DNA of 64,000 nt from Rhodanobacter denitrificans (GTDB lineage Bacteria > Pseudomonadota > Gammaproteobacteria > Xanthomonadales > Rhodanobacteraceae): the NCBI RefSeq assembly GCF_000230695.2, contig NC_020541.1, forward strand, positions 3,596,001 through 3,660,000, given 5' to 3'. Below, piece after piece: positions 50,295 to 59,222 of the stretch. The position numbers and the translations under genes were made by a program. Under the pieces are notes generated by a model that saw nothing but the letters and a program-made list of their open reading frames with translations, did no database searches and had not been told where the DNA came from. Numbering within the stretch: the stretch's first letter is position 1; every line of letters starts with the position of its first letter.

Positions 50295-51629
50295 TCACGC
50301 CGACTGGCGGTGCGTCCAGCGCTGCCAGCCGTAGTACACCGGCACGCCCAGCGCGATGATCGCCAGGCTCATGCCGGCGTCGCCCGGCGCGTGGATCGCG
50401 CTGGCCACGATCACGCCGAACACGGTGATCACGAAGATCAGCGGCAGCAGCGGGTAGAACGGCACCCGGTACGGCGCCGGGTCGTCGATGAAATGCTTGC
50501 GGTACCAGAACAGCGTGCCGATGCCGAACACGTGGCCCAGCCACTCGCCCACGGTGGTGTAGTTGAGCAGCTGGTTGAAGCTGCCGGACAGGGTCAGCAC
50601 CACCGCCCAGGCGCCGAGCAGGGCCAGCGCGATCTGCGGCGCGCGCGTGCGCAGGTCGACGCGGCCGGCGGCCCGGAAGAACACCCCGTCCGCGCCCATC
50701 GTCTGCAGCACGCGCGCGCCGCCGGCGATGGCGATGGCGCAGTAGCCGAAGGTGGAGCAGGCGATGCCGACCGCGATCACGGTGGCGCCGGACTCGCCGA
50801 ACATCCGCCGCATCAGGTCCGCCGCCGGTGCCTCGCTGGCGGCCAGGCCGGCGTGGCCCAGGCCCGCCAGGTAGGCGTAGTTGGCCAGCACGTAGCAGAT
50901 CACCACGCCGGCCATGCCCATGCCCAGCGCGCGCGGCAACGTGCGCTGCGGGTTGCGCACTTCGCCGGCGAGGTCGTTGAGGTAGTGGAAGCCGCCATAG
51001 GTGAACAGCACCGGCAGCAGCGCGCCGGCAAATGCCCACGACGACACCGGGTAGGTGGTGTCGCGCGCCAGCGCCAGGCCCAGGTGGCCCTGCGCCAGCA
51101 CCAGCCCGCTGACCACCAGCAGCGCGACCGCAGTCAGCTTCAGCACGGTGAAGATGTTCTGCATCCACGCGCCGGCGCGGATGCCGAACAGGTTGATGCC
51201 GACGATGAACACGATCGCGCCGACCGCCACCGGCTTGACGTAAAGCAGCGGCGGCAGCCCGATCGCGGTGCAGAAGTAGTCGGCGAACATGGTGGCCACC
51301 GCGGCCACGCTGCCGGGGTAGTTGATGAGCGCCATGGTCCAGCCGAACAGGAACGCCGGCAGCAGGCCGAACGCCTCGCGCAGGTAGACGTAGATGCCGC
51401 CGGCCTGCGGCCGCCGCGCGCCCAGTTCGGCGTAGCACAGCACGCCGGCCAGAGTCAGCAGGCCGCCGATCGCCCACAGCAGCAGCACCTCCGCGCCGGA
51501 CGACGTGTGGCGCGCCACCGTGGCCGGAGTGAGGAAGATGCCTGCCCCGATCACGCCGCCGATGACGATCATCGCGGCGTCCCAGGTGTTCAGGCGACGG
51601 GCATAGGCATTGGCAGGTTCGGTCAGCAT
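50295..51629 (-). CDS. APC-family amino acid permease
   Basis: 444 residues with about twelve transmembrane helices. The first helix has the APC signature MIVIGGVIGAGIFLTPATVA, and the LLLWAIGGLLTLAGVLCYAELGAR and FTYGGFHYLNDLAGEVRNPQR segments are typical of the LAT/APC branch. It imports or exchanges amino acids. Start ATG at 51629 (MLTEPANAYARRLNTWDAA). An upstream extension to 51719 is basic and implausible. Confidence 0.87.
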   Translation of the reverse strand: MLTEPANAYARRLNTWDAAMIVIGGVIGAGIFLTPATVARHTSSGAEVLLLWAIGGLLTLAGVLCYAELGARRPQAGGIYVYLREAFGLLPAFLFGWTMALINYPGSVAAVATMFADYFCTAIGLPPLLYVKPVAVGAIVFIVGINLFGIRAGAWMQNIFTVLKLTAVALLVVSGLVLAQGHLGLALARDTTYPVSSWAFAGALLPVLFTYGGFHYLNDLAGEVRNPQRTLPRALGMGMAGVVICYVLANYAYLAGLGHAGLAASEAPAADLMRRMFGESGATVIAVGIACSTFGYCAIAIAGGARVLQTMGADGVFFRAAGRVDLRTRAPQIALALLGAWAVVLTLSGSFNQLLNYTTVGEWLGHVFGIGTLFWYRKHFIDDPAPYRVPFYPLLPLIFVITVFGVIVASAIHAPGDAGMSLAIIALGVPVYYGWQRWTHRQSA

Positions 51630-51871
51630 CCGGCTACCTTGCCATTGTCGATGCCGTTTCCACCAGTCCCGCGCGGCATGCCCTCGGGCCTGGCGACATG
51701 CCATGCGGCAAATTGACAAGTCGCCGTCGCGCCGGAAGACTGTGCCGGTTCGTGGTGCGGCGATTTCAGCCGCGCCGTCGCCGCCGAGGGGTGCTGCAGC
51801 GGGCCATGCCCGCCACGCTCGGCCGGCGACTCCATGGCAAGGGCGCCCTTTCCGCTATTGGAGGTGTCGCC

Positions 51872-52777
51872 ATGTCCACTCACGCTGTCACGCGCCGGCT
51901 CGCCGTCGCCACGTCCGCCGACCATCCCGCCATCCAGCCCGACGATGCCCATCTGGCGGCGTCGCTGGAGCAGCTCGGCGTCCGGCCGGTGGTCTGCGTG
52001 TGGAACGACCCGACGCTGGACTGGTCGGCGTTCGACGCGGTGCTGATCCGCACCATCTGGGATTACTTCAAGCACCACGCGGCGTTCCTCGACTGGCTGG
52101 ATCGGCTCGACCGCCTCGGCATTCCTACCATCAACGACAGCGCGCTGCTGCGCTGGAACAGTGACAAGCGCTACCTGCTCGAACTGGCGCGGCACGGCGT
52201 GGCGATCATTCCCACGCGACTCGCAACGGCCAGTGCGCTGCCCGGGGCGCTGGCGGCAATGAGCGGGCAGTCGGTGGTGGTCAAGCCCAACATCAGCGGC
52301 AGCGCCTGGCGCACGCTGCGCGGCACCGCCGGCGACGCGGCGTTCGCCGCCGCGGTGGCGCAACTGCCGCGCGGCCACGACTACCTGGTGCAGCCGTTCG
52401 TGCCGGAAGTGGTCAGCGACGGCGAATGGTCGCTGCTGTATTTCGCCGGCACATTCAGCCACGCGGTGATCAAGCGCCCGGCCGCCGGCGACTACCGCGT
52501 GCAGGGCGAGTACGGCGGCAGCGCCGAGCCGGCGCAGCCCGATGCCGCGATCCTGGCCGCGGCCGACCGCGCACTGGCGGCAGTGGCCGCGATCGGCCAT
52601 GGCGACCATGCCTACGTGCGCGTCGACGGCGTAGTCAGCGGCGGGCGTTTCCTGGTGATGGAGCTGGAGCTGATCGAGCCGTTCCTGCACCTGGCCGCAC
52701 ACCCTGCCGCCGCCGAGCGGCTGGCCCGGGACGTGGCCGCCCGGCTGTCGCCGGTCGCGCTGGCGGACGCCCGCTGA
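51872..52777 (+). CDS. ATP-grasp family ligase-like protein
   Basis: 301 residues. Lid and ATP-binding segments include VVVKPNISGSAWRT, DYLVQPFVPEVVSDGEWSLLYFAG and VDGVVSGGRFLVMELELIEPFL, the last carrying the Mg-binding acids. The N-terminal pre-ATP-grasp domain has VLIRTIWDYFKH. It resembles RimK/DcsG-type ATP-grasp enzymes that join an amino or hydroxyl group to a carboxylate. Substrate unknown. GGAGG eight bases upstream supports the start. The next gene begins two bases after its stop, so they are likely co-transcribed. Confidence 0.83.
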   Translation: MSTHAVTRRLAVATSADHPAIQPDDAHLAASLEQLGVRPVVCVWNDPTLDWSAFDAVLIRTIWDYFKHHAAFLDWLDRLDRLGIPTINDSALLRWNSDKRYLLELARHGVAIIPTRLATASALPGALAAMSGQSVVVKPNISGSAWRTLRGTAGDAAFAAAVAQLPRGHDYLVQPFVPEVVSDGEWSLLYFAGTFSHAVIKRPAAGDYRVQGEYGGSAEPAQPDAAILAAADRALAAVAAIGHGDHAYVRVDGVVSGGRFLVMELELIEPFLHLAAHPAAAERLARDVAARLSPVALADAR

Positions 52778-52779
52778 GC

Positions 52780-53727
52780 ATGGCTGACCCGCACGCTCCC
52801 GCCGGGTCGTCCGCGCGCTGGCTGCGCCTGCTGTCGTGGTCGGGCTCGCTGGCGGCGTTCGCCCTGGCGCTGTGGCTGCTGCATCGCTACCTCACCCACC
52901 TCAGCTGGCACGACGTGGCAGCGGCCTGGTCGCAGTTGCCGGGTTGGCGCATCGCGTGTTCCGCCGGGGCGGCGCTGCTCAGTTTGGCGATGCTGGCGAT
53001 GTTCGACGTGCTCGCTGCGCGCACCGTGGTGCGCGAGCGCATCCCGGCGCAGCTGGCCGCGTTCGCCGGCGCGGTCACCCAGGGCATCTCGAACACGCTG
53101 GGCTTCCATGCGATCACCGGCGCCGCGCTGCGCTACCGCATCTACGCCACGGCCGGACTCGGCGCCGGCGACATCGCGCGCATCGTGGCGCTGGCCGGGT
53201 TCGGCGTGGGGCTGGGCTTCACCGTGGTGACCACCGGCGCGCTGTGCTGGCAGCCGGAGATCACCCGCGGCTGGGGCCGCTGGCCGGGCGCGGCGCTGCT
53301 GCTGGCGCTGCTCGCACTGCTCGCCTGGCTGGCCCGCCCGCGCACGCTCGCGCTGGGGCGACTGACGCTGGCCTTGCCGAACGCGCGCATCGCCGCCGCG
53401 CAGATGCTGGTCGGCGGCGTGGAGATGCTGGCCGCGCTCGGCGCGCTGTACGTGCTGCTGCCGGCGGCGAGCGCGCCGCCGCTGGTGGACTTCCTGCCGA
53501 TCTACGTGGCCGCCGTGCTGGCCGGCATCGCCAGCCATGCACCGGGTGGGCTGGGCGTGTTCGAGACGATCATGCTGGCCTCGTTTCCGCCCGCGGCGCG
53601 CGCCGACCTGCTCGCCGCGATCCTGTGCTATCGGCTTACCTACACCGCGCTGCCGTTCGTGCTGGGCAGCGTCGCGCTGGCGGTGTTCGAGTGGCGCCTG
53701 CGGCGCTCGGCGCGGCATCGCTGCTGA
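52780..53727 (+). CDS. UPF0104/MprF-flippase-like membrane protein
   Basis: 315 residues with about eight transmembrane helices. The ISNTLGFHAITGAALRYRIY segment and the HAPGGLGVFETIMLASF motif near residue 250 are hallmarks of the lysylphosphatidylglycerol synthetase N-terminal (flippase-like) family. No catalytic lysyltransferase domain is present. Possibly moves a lipid-linked compound. Close pairing with the ATP-grasp gene suggests a shared pathway, for example lipid aminoacylation or a modified lipid, but this is inference. Confidence 0.82.
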   Translation: MADPHAPAGSSARWLRLLSWSGSLAAFALALWLLHRYLTHLSWHDVAAAWSQLPGWRIACSAGAALLSLAMLAMFDVLAARTVVRERIPAQLAAFAGAVTQGISNTLGFHAITGAALRYRIYATAGLGAGDIARIVALAGFGVGLGFTVVTTGALCWQPEITRGWGRWPGAALLLALLALLAWLARPRTLALGRLTLALPNARIAAAQMLVGGVEMLAALGALYVLLPAASAPPLVDFLPIYVAAVLAGIASHAPGGLGVFETIMLASFPPAARADLLAAILCYRLTYTALPFVLGSVALAVFEWRLRRSARHRC

Positions 53728-53758
53728 CACTTTCCGGCGGCCGCGGGTTCTAGAATCC

Positions 53759-54862
53759 ATGCATCCCACCACGGTCGTCCGCGTGCCCGCTCCGTCGCGC
53801 AAGATCCTCCACGTCGACATGGACGCGTTCTACGCGTCGGTGGAGCAGCGCGACGACCCTTCGCTGCGCGGTAAGCCGGTGGCGGTGGCCTGGCGCGGCG
53901 CGCGCTCGGTGGTGTGCGCGGCCAGCTACGAGGCGCGCGTGTTCGGCGTGCGCTCGGCGATGCCGGCGATCCGCGCCGAGCGGCTGTGCCCGCAGCTGAT
54001 CTTCGTGCCGCCGGATTTCGTGCGCTACAAGGCGGTGTCGCGGCAGGTGCGCGAAATCTTCGCGCGGCATACCGAGCTGATCGAACCGTTGTCGCTGGAC
54101 GAGGCCTACCTCGACGTCACCACGACGAAAAGCGGCCTGGGTTCGGCCACCGCCACCGCCGAGGCGATCCGCGAGGCGATCCGCAAGGAAACCCGGCTGA
54201 CCGCGTCGGCCGGCGTCGCGCCGAACAAGTTCCTGGCCAAGATCGCCTCGGATTTCCGCAAGCCCGACGGCCTGTTCGTGATCCGCCCGCAGCAGGTCGA
54301 GGCGTTCCTCACTCCCCTGCCGGTGGGCCGCCTGCCCGGCGTGGGCAAGGTGATGGAGGCGAAGCTGGCCGCGCTCGGCATCGCCACCGTGGGCGAGTTG
54401 CGCGCGTTCGCGCAGGCCGAGCTGGAGCAACGCTTCGGCCGCTGGGGTCGGCGCCTGCACGAGCTGGCGCAGGGCATCGACGAGCATCCGGTACAGCCGC
54501 AGCGCCCCACCTTGCAGGTTTCGGCCGAGGATACGTTCGAACACGACCTGCGGCTCGACGAACTGGAACCGCACATCCGCCAGCTCGCCGAAAAGGCCTG
54601 GGCCGGCCACCAGCGCGAGCACGGCCGGGTGGCGCGCACCGTGGTGCTGAAGCTGAAGACCGCCGACTTCCACACGCTGACCCGCAGCCTCACCCCGCCA
54701 ACGCGGCCGATGTCAGCCGCCGAGCTGGCCGACATCGCCTGCGCGTTGCGCGAGCGTGTCCAGCGCCCCGCCGACAGCCGCTACCGCCTGGTCGGCGTCG
54801 GCCTGGCCGGCTTCGTCGACCGCGACAGCTACCAGGCGCAGGCGGATCTGTTCGATGCCTGA
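53759..54862 (+). CDS. dinB: DNA polymerase IV
   Basis: 367 residues of the Y-family. Catalytic acids are in ILHVDMDAFYASVE (first Asp pair) and PLSLDEAYLDVT (second). The little-finger and HhH regions include LPGVGKVMEAKLAALGI and KTADFHTLTRS. Error-prone translesion polymerase. I see no clear LexA box just upstream. The C-terminal beta-clamp motif appears as QADLFDA, a reasonable clamp-binding tail. Confidence 0.95.
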   Translation: MHPTTVVRVPAPSRKILHVDMDAFYASVEQRDDPSLRGKPVAVAWRGARSVVCAASYEARVFGVRSAMPAIRAERLCPQLIFVPPDFVRYKAVSRQVREIFARHTELIEPLSLDEAYLDVTTTKSGLGSATATAEAIREAIRKETRLTASAGVAPNKFLAKIASDFRKPDGLFVIRPQQVEAFLTPLPVGRLPGVGKVMEAKLAALGIATVGELRAFAQAELEQRFGRWGRRLHELAQGIDEHPVQPQRPTLQVSAEDTFEHDLRLDELEPHIRQLAEKAWAGHQREHGRVARTVVLKLKTADFHTLTRSLTPPTRPMSAAELADIACALRERVQRPADSRYRLVGVGLAGFVDRDSYQAQADLFDA

Positions 54863-55007
54863 GTCGATGCACGAACGGGCAGCCCCGTGACGCGATCCAC
54901 ACGCAACTTCTTGCGAATATCCGCCATTCATCCTGCCGTTCGGGCACGGCCCTATCGTAACCGGGCCATGCGCCGCATGGCCCATCCCAACCGAGGTTAC
55001 GTACGTC

Positions 55008-55289
55008 ATGACCAAGACCATCAACGCCGTCCTGATTGCCGCCGCGTTTACCCTGCCGATTTCGTTCGCCATCGCCGCTCCGCAACACGGTGCGGGTGGC
55101 CACACTCCCCCCAGCGCTCCGTCCATGCACACGAACCAGGACGCGCATGGCGACGCCGTATCCGACGCCGTGCACACGGCAAAGGCGGACGACGCCAATG
55201 TCGGCAAGACCGTCAGCCCGGTCGCCAACAGCAAGAACAAGGGCGAGCATAAGGCCAAGGGGCATTCCAAGACCCACCAGCAGCACTGA
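55008..55289 (+). CDS. Small secreted His/Lys-rich protein
   Basis: 93 residues. Leader INAVLIAAAFTLPISFAIAA, then a His-rich start (PQHGAGGHTPPSAPSMHTNQ) and a basic end (KGEHKAKGHSKTHQQH). No domain recognised. The His clusters could bind metal. GAGGT precedes the ATG. A hairpin terminator follows. Confidence 0.65.
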   Translation: MTKTINAVLIAAAFTLPISFAIAAPQHGAGGHTPPSAPSMHTNQDAHGDAVSDAVHTAKADDANVGKTVSPVANSKNKGEHKAKGHSKTHQQH

Positions 55290-55313
55290 GCATTCCGCAC
55301 ACCCATGCGCGGC

Positions 55314-55346
55314 GAGGGGCCGGATTGCAGGATCCGGCCCCTCTGT
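55314..55346 (+). terminator. Strong hairpin after the His-rich protein gene
   Basis: GAGGGGCCGGAT (55314-55325) pairs perfectly with ATCCGGCCCCTC (55332-55343), with a 6-base loop. It is followed by TGTCTTGT, a poor T-run. It probably ends the transcript and may serve the convergent gene too. Confidence 0.6.
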
Positions 55347-55401
55347 CTTGTCCGTCATGCATCGGCCGCCGCGGGTTCGCCCGGAAGAAGCGCGTAGCGC
55401 A

Positions 55402-56028
55402 TCACGCCTGGCGTTCGCGGCCGAAGCGCGGCAGGTTCCAGTGGTAGCGCAGCGACGCGAAGCGCAGCCCGAAACAGAACAGGATCGGCAGCCAGGTCGC
55501 CCACACCGCGGGCCAGTGCAAGTATTCGCCGAGCACCGCCAGCGCGGCGCCGGCGAGCGCGGCCAGCGCGTAAATCTCCTGCTGCAACACGATCGACACG
55601 CGCGCCAGCAGCACGTCGCGCGCCATGCCGCCGCCGATCGCGGTGACCATGCCGAGCAGGATCGCCACCTCCGCGTTGTGGCCGAACAGCAGCGCCTTGT
55701 GCGCGCCGTATACCGCGAACAGGCCCAGCCCCATCGCGTCGAACAGGCGCACCGGATAGGTCAGCCGCTCCACCCAGCGATAGGCCACCACGGTGAGCAG
55801 CGCGGCGACCACCGCGGTGAGCAGGTAGCGCCAGTCGGACAAGCCCGCCGGCGGGACCGCGCCGATGCACAGGTCGCGCACGATGCCGCCGCCGCAGGCG
55901 GTGATGAAGGCAATCGCCAGGATGCCGAACAGGTCGAGGTTGCAGCGCCGGGCCGCGGTCGCGCCGCTGATCGCGAACGCGAACGTGCCGGCCAGGTCCA
56001 CCAGGTTGAACAGCAGTTGCTCGTTCAT
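55402..56028 (-). CDS. TRIC-family (UPF0126/YicG-like) cation channel protein
   Basis: 208 residues with seven hydrophobic helices. The two repeated glycine-rich motifs, FITACGGGIVRDLCIG and VTAIGGGMARDVLLAR, are the UPF0126 signature, now known as prokaryotic TRIC channels. Probably a potassium or monovalent-cation channel in the inner membrane. Start ATG at 56028 (MNEQLLFNLVDLAGTFAFAI). Confidence 0.88.
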   Translation of the reverse strand: MNEQLLFNLVDLAGTFAFAISGATAARRCNLDLFGILAIAFITACGGGIVRDLCIGAVPPAGLSDWRYLLTAVVAALLTVVAYRWVERLTYPVRLFDAMGLGLFAVYGAHKALLFGHNAEVAILLGMVTAIGGGMARDVLLARVSIVLQQEIYALAALAGAALAVLGEYLHWPAVWATWLPILFCFGLRFASLRYHWNLPRFGRERQA

Positions 56029-56085
56029 GCCGCCGACTCGCTTCCTTCATGGCGCGCCGACAGGGCGGCGGTTCCGCCGCCGAAT

Positions 56086-56412
56086 CTAGCCGATCCGCCG
56101 CGAGATCGCGAAGAACGCCAGGTTGCCCAGCCCGGTCGTGCCGGCCAGCACCGCGATCAGGCCGGGGGTGATCTCGTGCCAGTCGAACCACTGGATCAGG
56201 CCGAAGCCGATCGCCAGCGCCACCAGCACGACGCCCCAGCGCAGCGAGGAATGGCGGCGGCGCTGGTCCTCCTCGCGCAGGATCGAATTGACCAGCTGCT
56301 CCGAACCGCCGGCATTGACCATGTGCCGGCGCACCATGGCGTCGACGCAGACCTTGATCGAATAGACGATGCAGACAAACAGGCTGATCGGGATGAGTTC
56401 GCCGAAGCTCAT
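56086..56412 (-). CDS. Small membrane protein, DUF6249-like
   Basis: 108 residues. An N-terminal helix (LIPISLFVCIVYSIKVCVDAM), an amphipathic linker (VNSILREEDQRRRHSSLRWG) and two C-terminal helices. The layout resembles small DUF6249 proteins found beside ECF sigma factors in xanthomonads. A strong GGAGAGC ribosome site precedes the ATG. Divergent from the ECF sigma gene, so it may be in its regulon. Confidence 0.65.
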   Translation of the reverse strand: MSFGELIPISLFVCIVYSIKVCVDAMVRRHMVNAGGSEQLVNSILREEDQRRRHSSLRWGVVLVALAIGFGLIQWFDWHEITPGLIAVLAGTTGLGNLAFFAISRRIG

Positions 56413-56525
56413 GGTGCTCTCCTTGGGAGTGTGGTGGCTGTCGGGAAGATAGATACAGCCGCCCCCGGGGTGGTTGCAGCCGCGCACTTGCAACCGCCGG
56501 TCGCCTGCGCGTATCCCTTGGCGCC

Positions 56526-57104
56526 ATGGATGACATCCGCAGCAGCCCCGACCGCGACCTGGTCGACGCCGTGCTGGCCAAGCGGCCGGGCGCGTTCGAA
56601 CGGCTCGTGCACGAGTACCAGGGGCTGTGCTGGCACATCGTCCAGCGCATGGTGCGCAACCCGGAGGACGCGCGCGAGCTGTGCCAGGACACCTTCCTGC
56701 GCGTGCACCAGTGCCTGCACCAGTACCGCGGCGAGAGCGCGCTGAAATCCTGGATCGGCCGCGTGGCGTACACCATCGCGCTGCGCCACCTGCAGCACAA
56801 GCGCATTGCGCTGGTCGATCATGGCGCCGACGACGGCTACGCACTGGTGGAGAATCTCGGCGACGGCTTCGACCTGGAGGCGGCCTGCGCGGACGAGGAA
56901 ACCGCGCGGCACCTGCATGAGGCGATCGAAGCGTTGCCGCCGTTGCAGCGCACGCTGCTGACGCTGTATTACCTCGAAGAAACGACCATCCCGGAGATCG
57001 CCCGGATCACCGGCCTGGCCAGCGGCACCATCAAGAGCCACTTGTTCCGCTCACGCCTGCGCCTGCGCGGCGCGCTCGAAACGCGGACCGGAGTTGCAGC
57101 ATGA
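56526..57104 (+). CDS. ECF RNA polymerase sigma factor
   Basis: 192 residues. Region 2 contains FERLVHEYQGLCWHIVQRMV then EDARELCQDTFLRVH with the usual DxFLR core. Region 4 has PLQRTLLTLYYLEETTIPEIARITG and SGTIKSHLFRSRLRLR. Single-subunit extracytoplasmic-function sigma factor. It overlaps the next gene, which encodes a membrane protein with an anti-sigma-like N terminus, by ATGA. The divergent small membrane gene suggests a self-regulated stress cluster. Confidence 0.92.
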   Translation: MDDIRSSPDRDLVDAVLAKRPGAFERLVHEYQGLCWHIVQRMVRNPEDARELCQDTFLRVHQCLHQYRGESALKSWIGRVAYTIALRHLQHKRIALVDHGADDGYALVENLGDGFDLEAACADEETARHLHEAIEALPPLQRTLLTLYYLEETTIPEIARITGLASGTIKSHLFRSRLRLRGALETRTGVAA

Positions 57105-58357
57105 CCCAGCACACCGACGACCCCATTCCTCCTTTCGACGACCCAGCGCACGAGCGCGAATGGCTGGCGCAGGAACGCGCCATGCAGCGCGAACGCCTGC
57201 AGCTCGACCCCGCCGGCGACGACGCGCGCGGCCGGCGCTACCGCCTGATCGCACGGGCCTTGCGTGAGCCGTCACCGGAAGCGTTGCCGGCAGATTTCGC
57301 ACGGCAGCTGGCCGCACGGGTTGCTGCCAGTCCGGCCCGGGCGGCATCCGGTACGCGTTTCGAATTCCTGTTGATGCTGGCGCTGGCGGCCGTGCTGGTG
57401 GTGGCCACGGGCGTCGTGGTGGCGATCTACGGCAGCACGTGGTTGCCGTCGTTCGCCGCACTGCTGCCGACCCCGCACGCACCGGCCACCCACTGGTTGC
57501 TGATGCTTGCCGGTTGTCTCGGCGCGTCGTGGCTGCTGGGACGGTGGCAGCGGCATATTCACGGCCCGACCGCCCGAATTCCCGAACCGGCCAGACACCC
57601 GGCCCAAGCCGGAGCCGGCCAATCCGCTACCCTTCGCACCTCGCCTGCCATCCCCGGAGACAGCATGCACCTCGAACTGCCGAAGGTTCGGCTGGAGTCC
57701 TTCAAGGACTTCGCCAAGCACTACCTGATGATCGTGCTCAGCATTCTCACCGCGCTCGGATTGGAGGCATGGATCGAGTACACGCACCACGCCCACGCGG
57801 CCGAAGCGGCCGGCGTGCGGATCGACGCGGAGATCCGCTCCAACCTGGATGCCGTCGATTCCTCGCTGGCGCAGGACGAACGGCAGGCGAAGCGGCTTGC
57901 CGCCATCCGCGACAGCCTGCTGCAGGACTTCAAGACGCACGTGCCGGAAGCGGCGATCGCGCAGCACATCCAGACGCTGGTGGCGGCCAGGCACTTCAAC
58001 CTCAACCTGAACTGGCCGACCCTGCGCCACGAGGCCTGGGACGTGGCCGTGGCTGACCAGTCCGCCAGTTGGATCGACAAGCAGCGCATGCAACGCTACT
58101 CCGCCGTCTATGCCAGCCAGCGCGACGTCGGTGCCGGCCTGGGCGCGAACCTCGCGCTGGTGATGGACGGCCCCCAGATGATCGACGCGATGACCGATCT
58201 CGAAGCCGGCAACGTGCAGCCACGCGAGTTCCTGCACGTGATCAGCCAGATGGCGACGATGCTGGATCAGGCCCGGCAGAATCTGCAGACGCTGCAGCAG
58301 CACTTGCGGGACGCGCTGCCCGGACAGACTGGCGGCAGTGCGGCGAGCCACCCCTGA
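57101..58357 (+). CDS. Membrane protein: anti-sigma-like N terminus fused in frame to a second membrane domain
   Basis: 418 residues in one open frame. Residues 1-185 look like an anti-sigma partner: a charged cytoplasmic start, then two helices (FEFLLMLALAAVLVVATGVVVA and WLLMLAGCLGASWLLG). Residue 189 starts MHLELPKVRLESFKDFAKHY, a sequence typical of an independent gene start, followed by a helix LMIVLSILTALGLEAW and a long helical periplasmic part. CCGGAGA six bases before ATG 57665 is a good ribosome site. So this may be two proteins read through without a stop, or one fused protein with an internal start. Confidence 0.65.
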   Translation: MTQHTDDPIPPFDDPAHEREWLAQERAMQRERLQLDPAGDDARGRRYRLIARALREPSPEALPADFARQLAARVAASPARAASGTRFEFLLMLALAAVLVVATGVVVAIYGSTWLPSFAALLPTPHAPATHWLLMLAGCLGASWLLGRWQRHIHGPTARIPEPARHPAQAGAGQSATLRTSPAIPGDSMHLELPKVRLESFKDFAKHYLMIVLSILTALGLEAWIEYTHHAHAAEAAGVRIDAEIRSNLDAVDSSLAQDERQAKRLAAIRDSLLQDFKTHVPEAAIAQHIQTLVAARHFNLNLNWPTLRHEAWDVAVADQSASWIDKQRMQRYSAVYASQRDVGAGLGANLALVMDGPQMIDAMTDLEAGNVQPREFLHVISQMATMLDQARQNLQTLQQHLRDALPGQTGGSAASHP

Positions 58358-58372
58358 GCCGGGAAACCCCCG

Positions 58373-59173
58373 TTACAGCTCCAGCACCGCATCCAGACCG
58401 CGGTGCAGGCCGGTCAGCGTGGACACCTTGCGGATCGCCAGCAACGCACCGCCAACGTAGGGCTTGGCGCTGCTGCCGGCATTGTGGCGAATCGTCAGGG
58501 TCTGGTCCGGCATGCCGAAGATCGCCTCGGCACCGATCACGAAACCGGGCAGCCGCAGCGCATGCACCTGGCTGCCGGCCAGCGTGCCGCCGCGCGTCTC
58601 GCGCAGGCCGACCGTCTGCTCCAGCGGCACCTCCAGTTGCGGCTGGCGCACCTTGCCCATGCGCGTGGCCAGTTCGCGCACGGTGCCGCTGGGCGCATCC
58701 GGCTTGCCCGCGCTGGCGTAGTCGACGAGCTCCCACTGCGGGATCAGCTTGGCCGCCATCTCGGCGAACTTGATCAGCAGCACCGCGGTGAGCGCGAAGT
58801 TGCCGCAGGCCAGCACGCCGAGCCGCCGCTCGCGCGCCACGGCGTCGATCTGCGCATAGTCCGCATCGGTGAGGCCCGAGGTGCCGACCACCACGTGCGC
58901 GCCGTGTTCCAGCGCGGCGAGGATGTTCGCCTTGGCGCTGTCCGGATGGGTGTACTCGACGAACACGTCGCAGGCTTGCGTCAGCGCCTCGGCGGCACTG
59001 CCGAAGATCGTTGCATCGAGCCCGTCTTCACCCAGCACGTCGCCGAGTTTCTGCCCGGCATGCCGGCGCGCCACAGCACTGACCAGTACAAGGTCATCGG
59101 CGGCGGCAATGCCGCGCGCCAGCTCCGAACCGGCCCAGCCGGTGGCGCCGGCGAGACATATCCTCAGCGACAT
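58373..59173 (-). CDS. DapB-like 4-hydroxy-tetrahydrodipicolinate reductase variant
   Basis: 266 residues. The Rossmann start LAGATGWAGSELARGI and the KPDAPSGT loop identify the DapB family, which reduces the dipicolinate intermediate in DAP/lysine synthesis with NAD(P)H. However, the usual E-A-H-H-x-x-K catalytic segment reads VDYASAGKPDAPSGT here, so both histidines are missing while the lysine stays. VFVEYTHPDSAKANI replaces the typical DFS segment. It may be a divergent true DapB or a paralogue with another substrate. Start ATG at 59173 with GAGGTG upstream. Confidence 0.75.
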   Translation of the reverse strand: MSLRICLAGATGWAGSELARGIAAADDLVLVSAVARRHAGQKLGDVLGEDGLDATIFGSAAEALTQACDVFVEYTHPDSAKANILAALEHGAHVVVGTSGLTDADYAQIDAVARERRLGVLACGNFALTAVLLIKFAEMAAKLIPQWELVDYASAGKPDAPSGTVRELATRMGKVRQPQLEVPLEQTVGLRETRGGTLAGSQVHALRLPGFVIGAEAIFGMPDQTLTIRHNAGSSAKPYVGGALLAIRKVSTLTGLHRGLDAVLEL

Positions 59174-59222
59174 GGGCACCTCGCGGGTCAGGCGCACGCC
59201 GCGCCGAAGCGCGGCGCGACGC

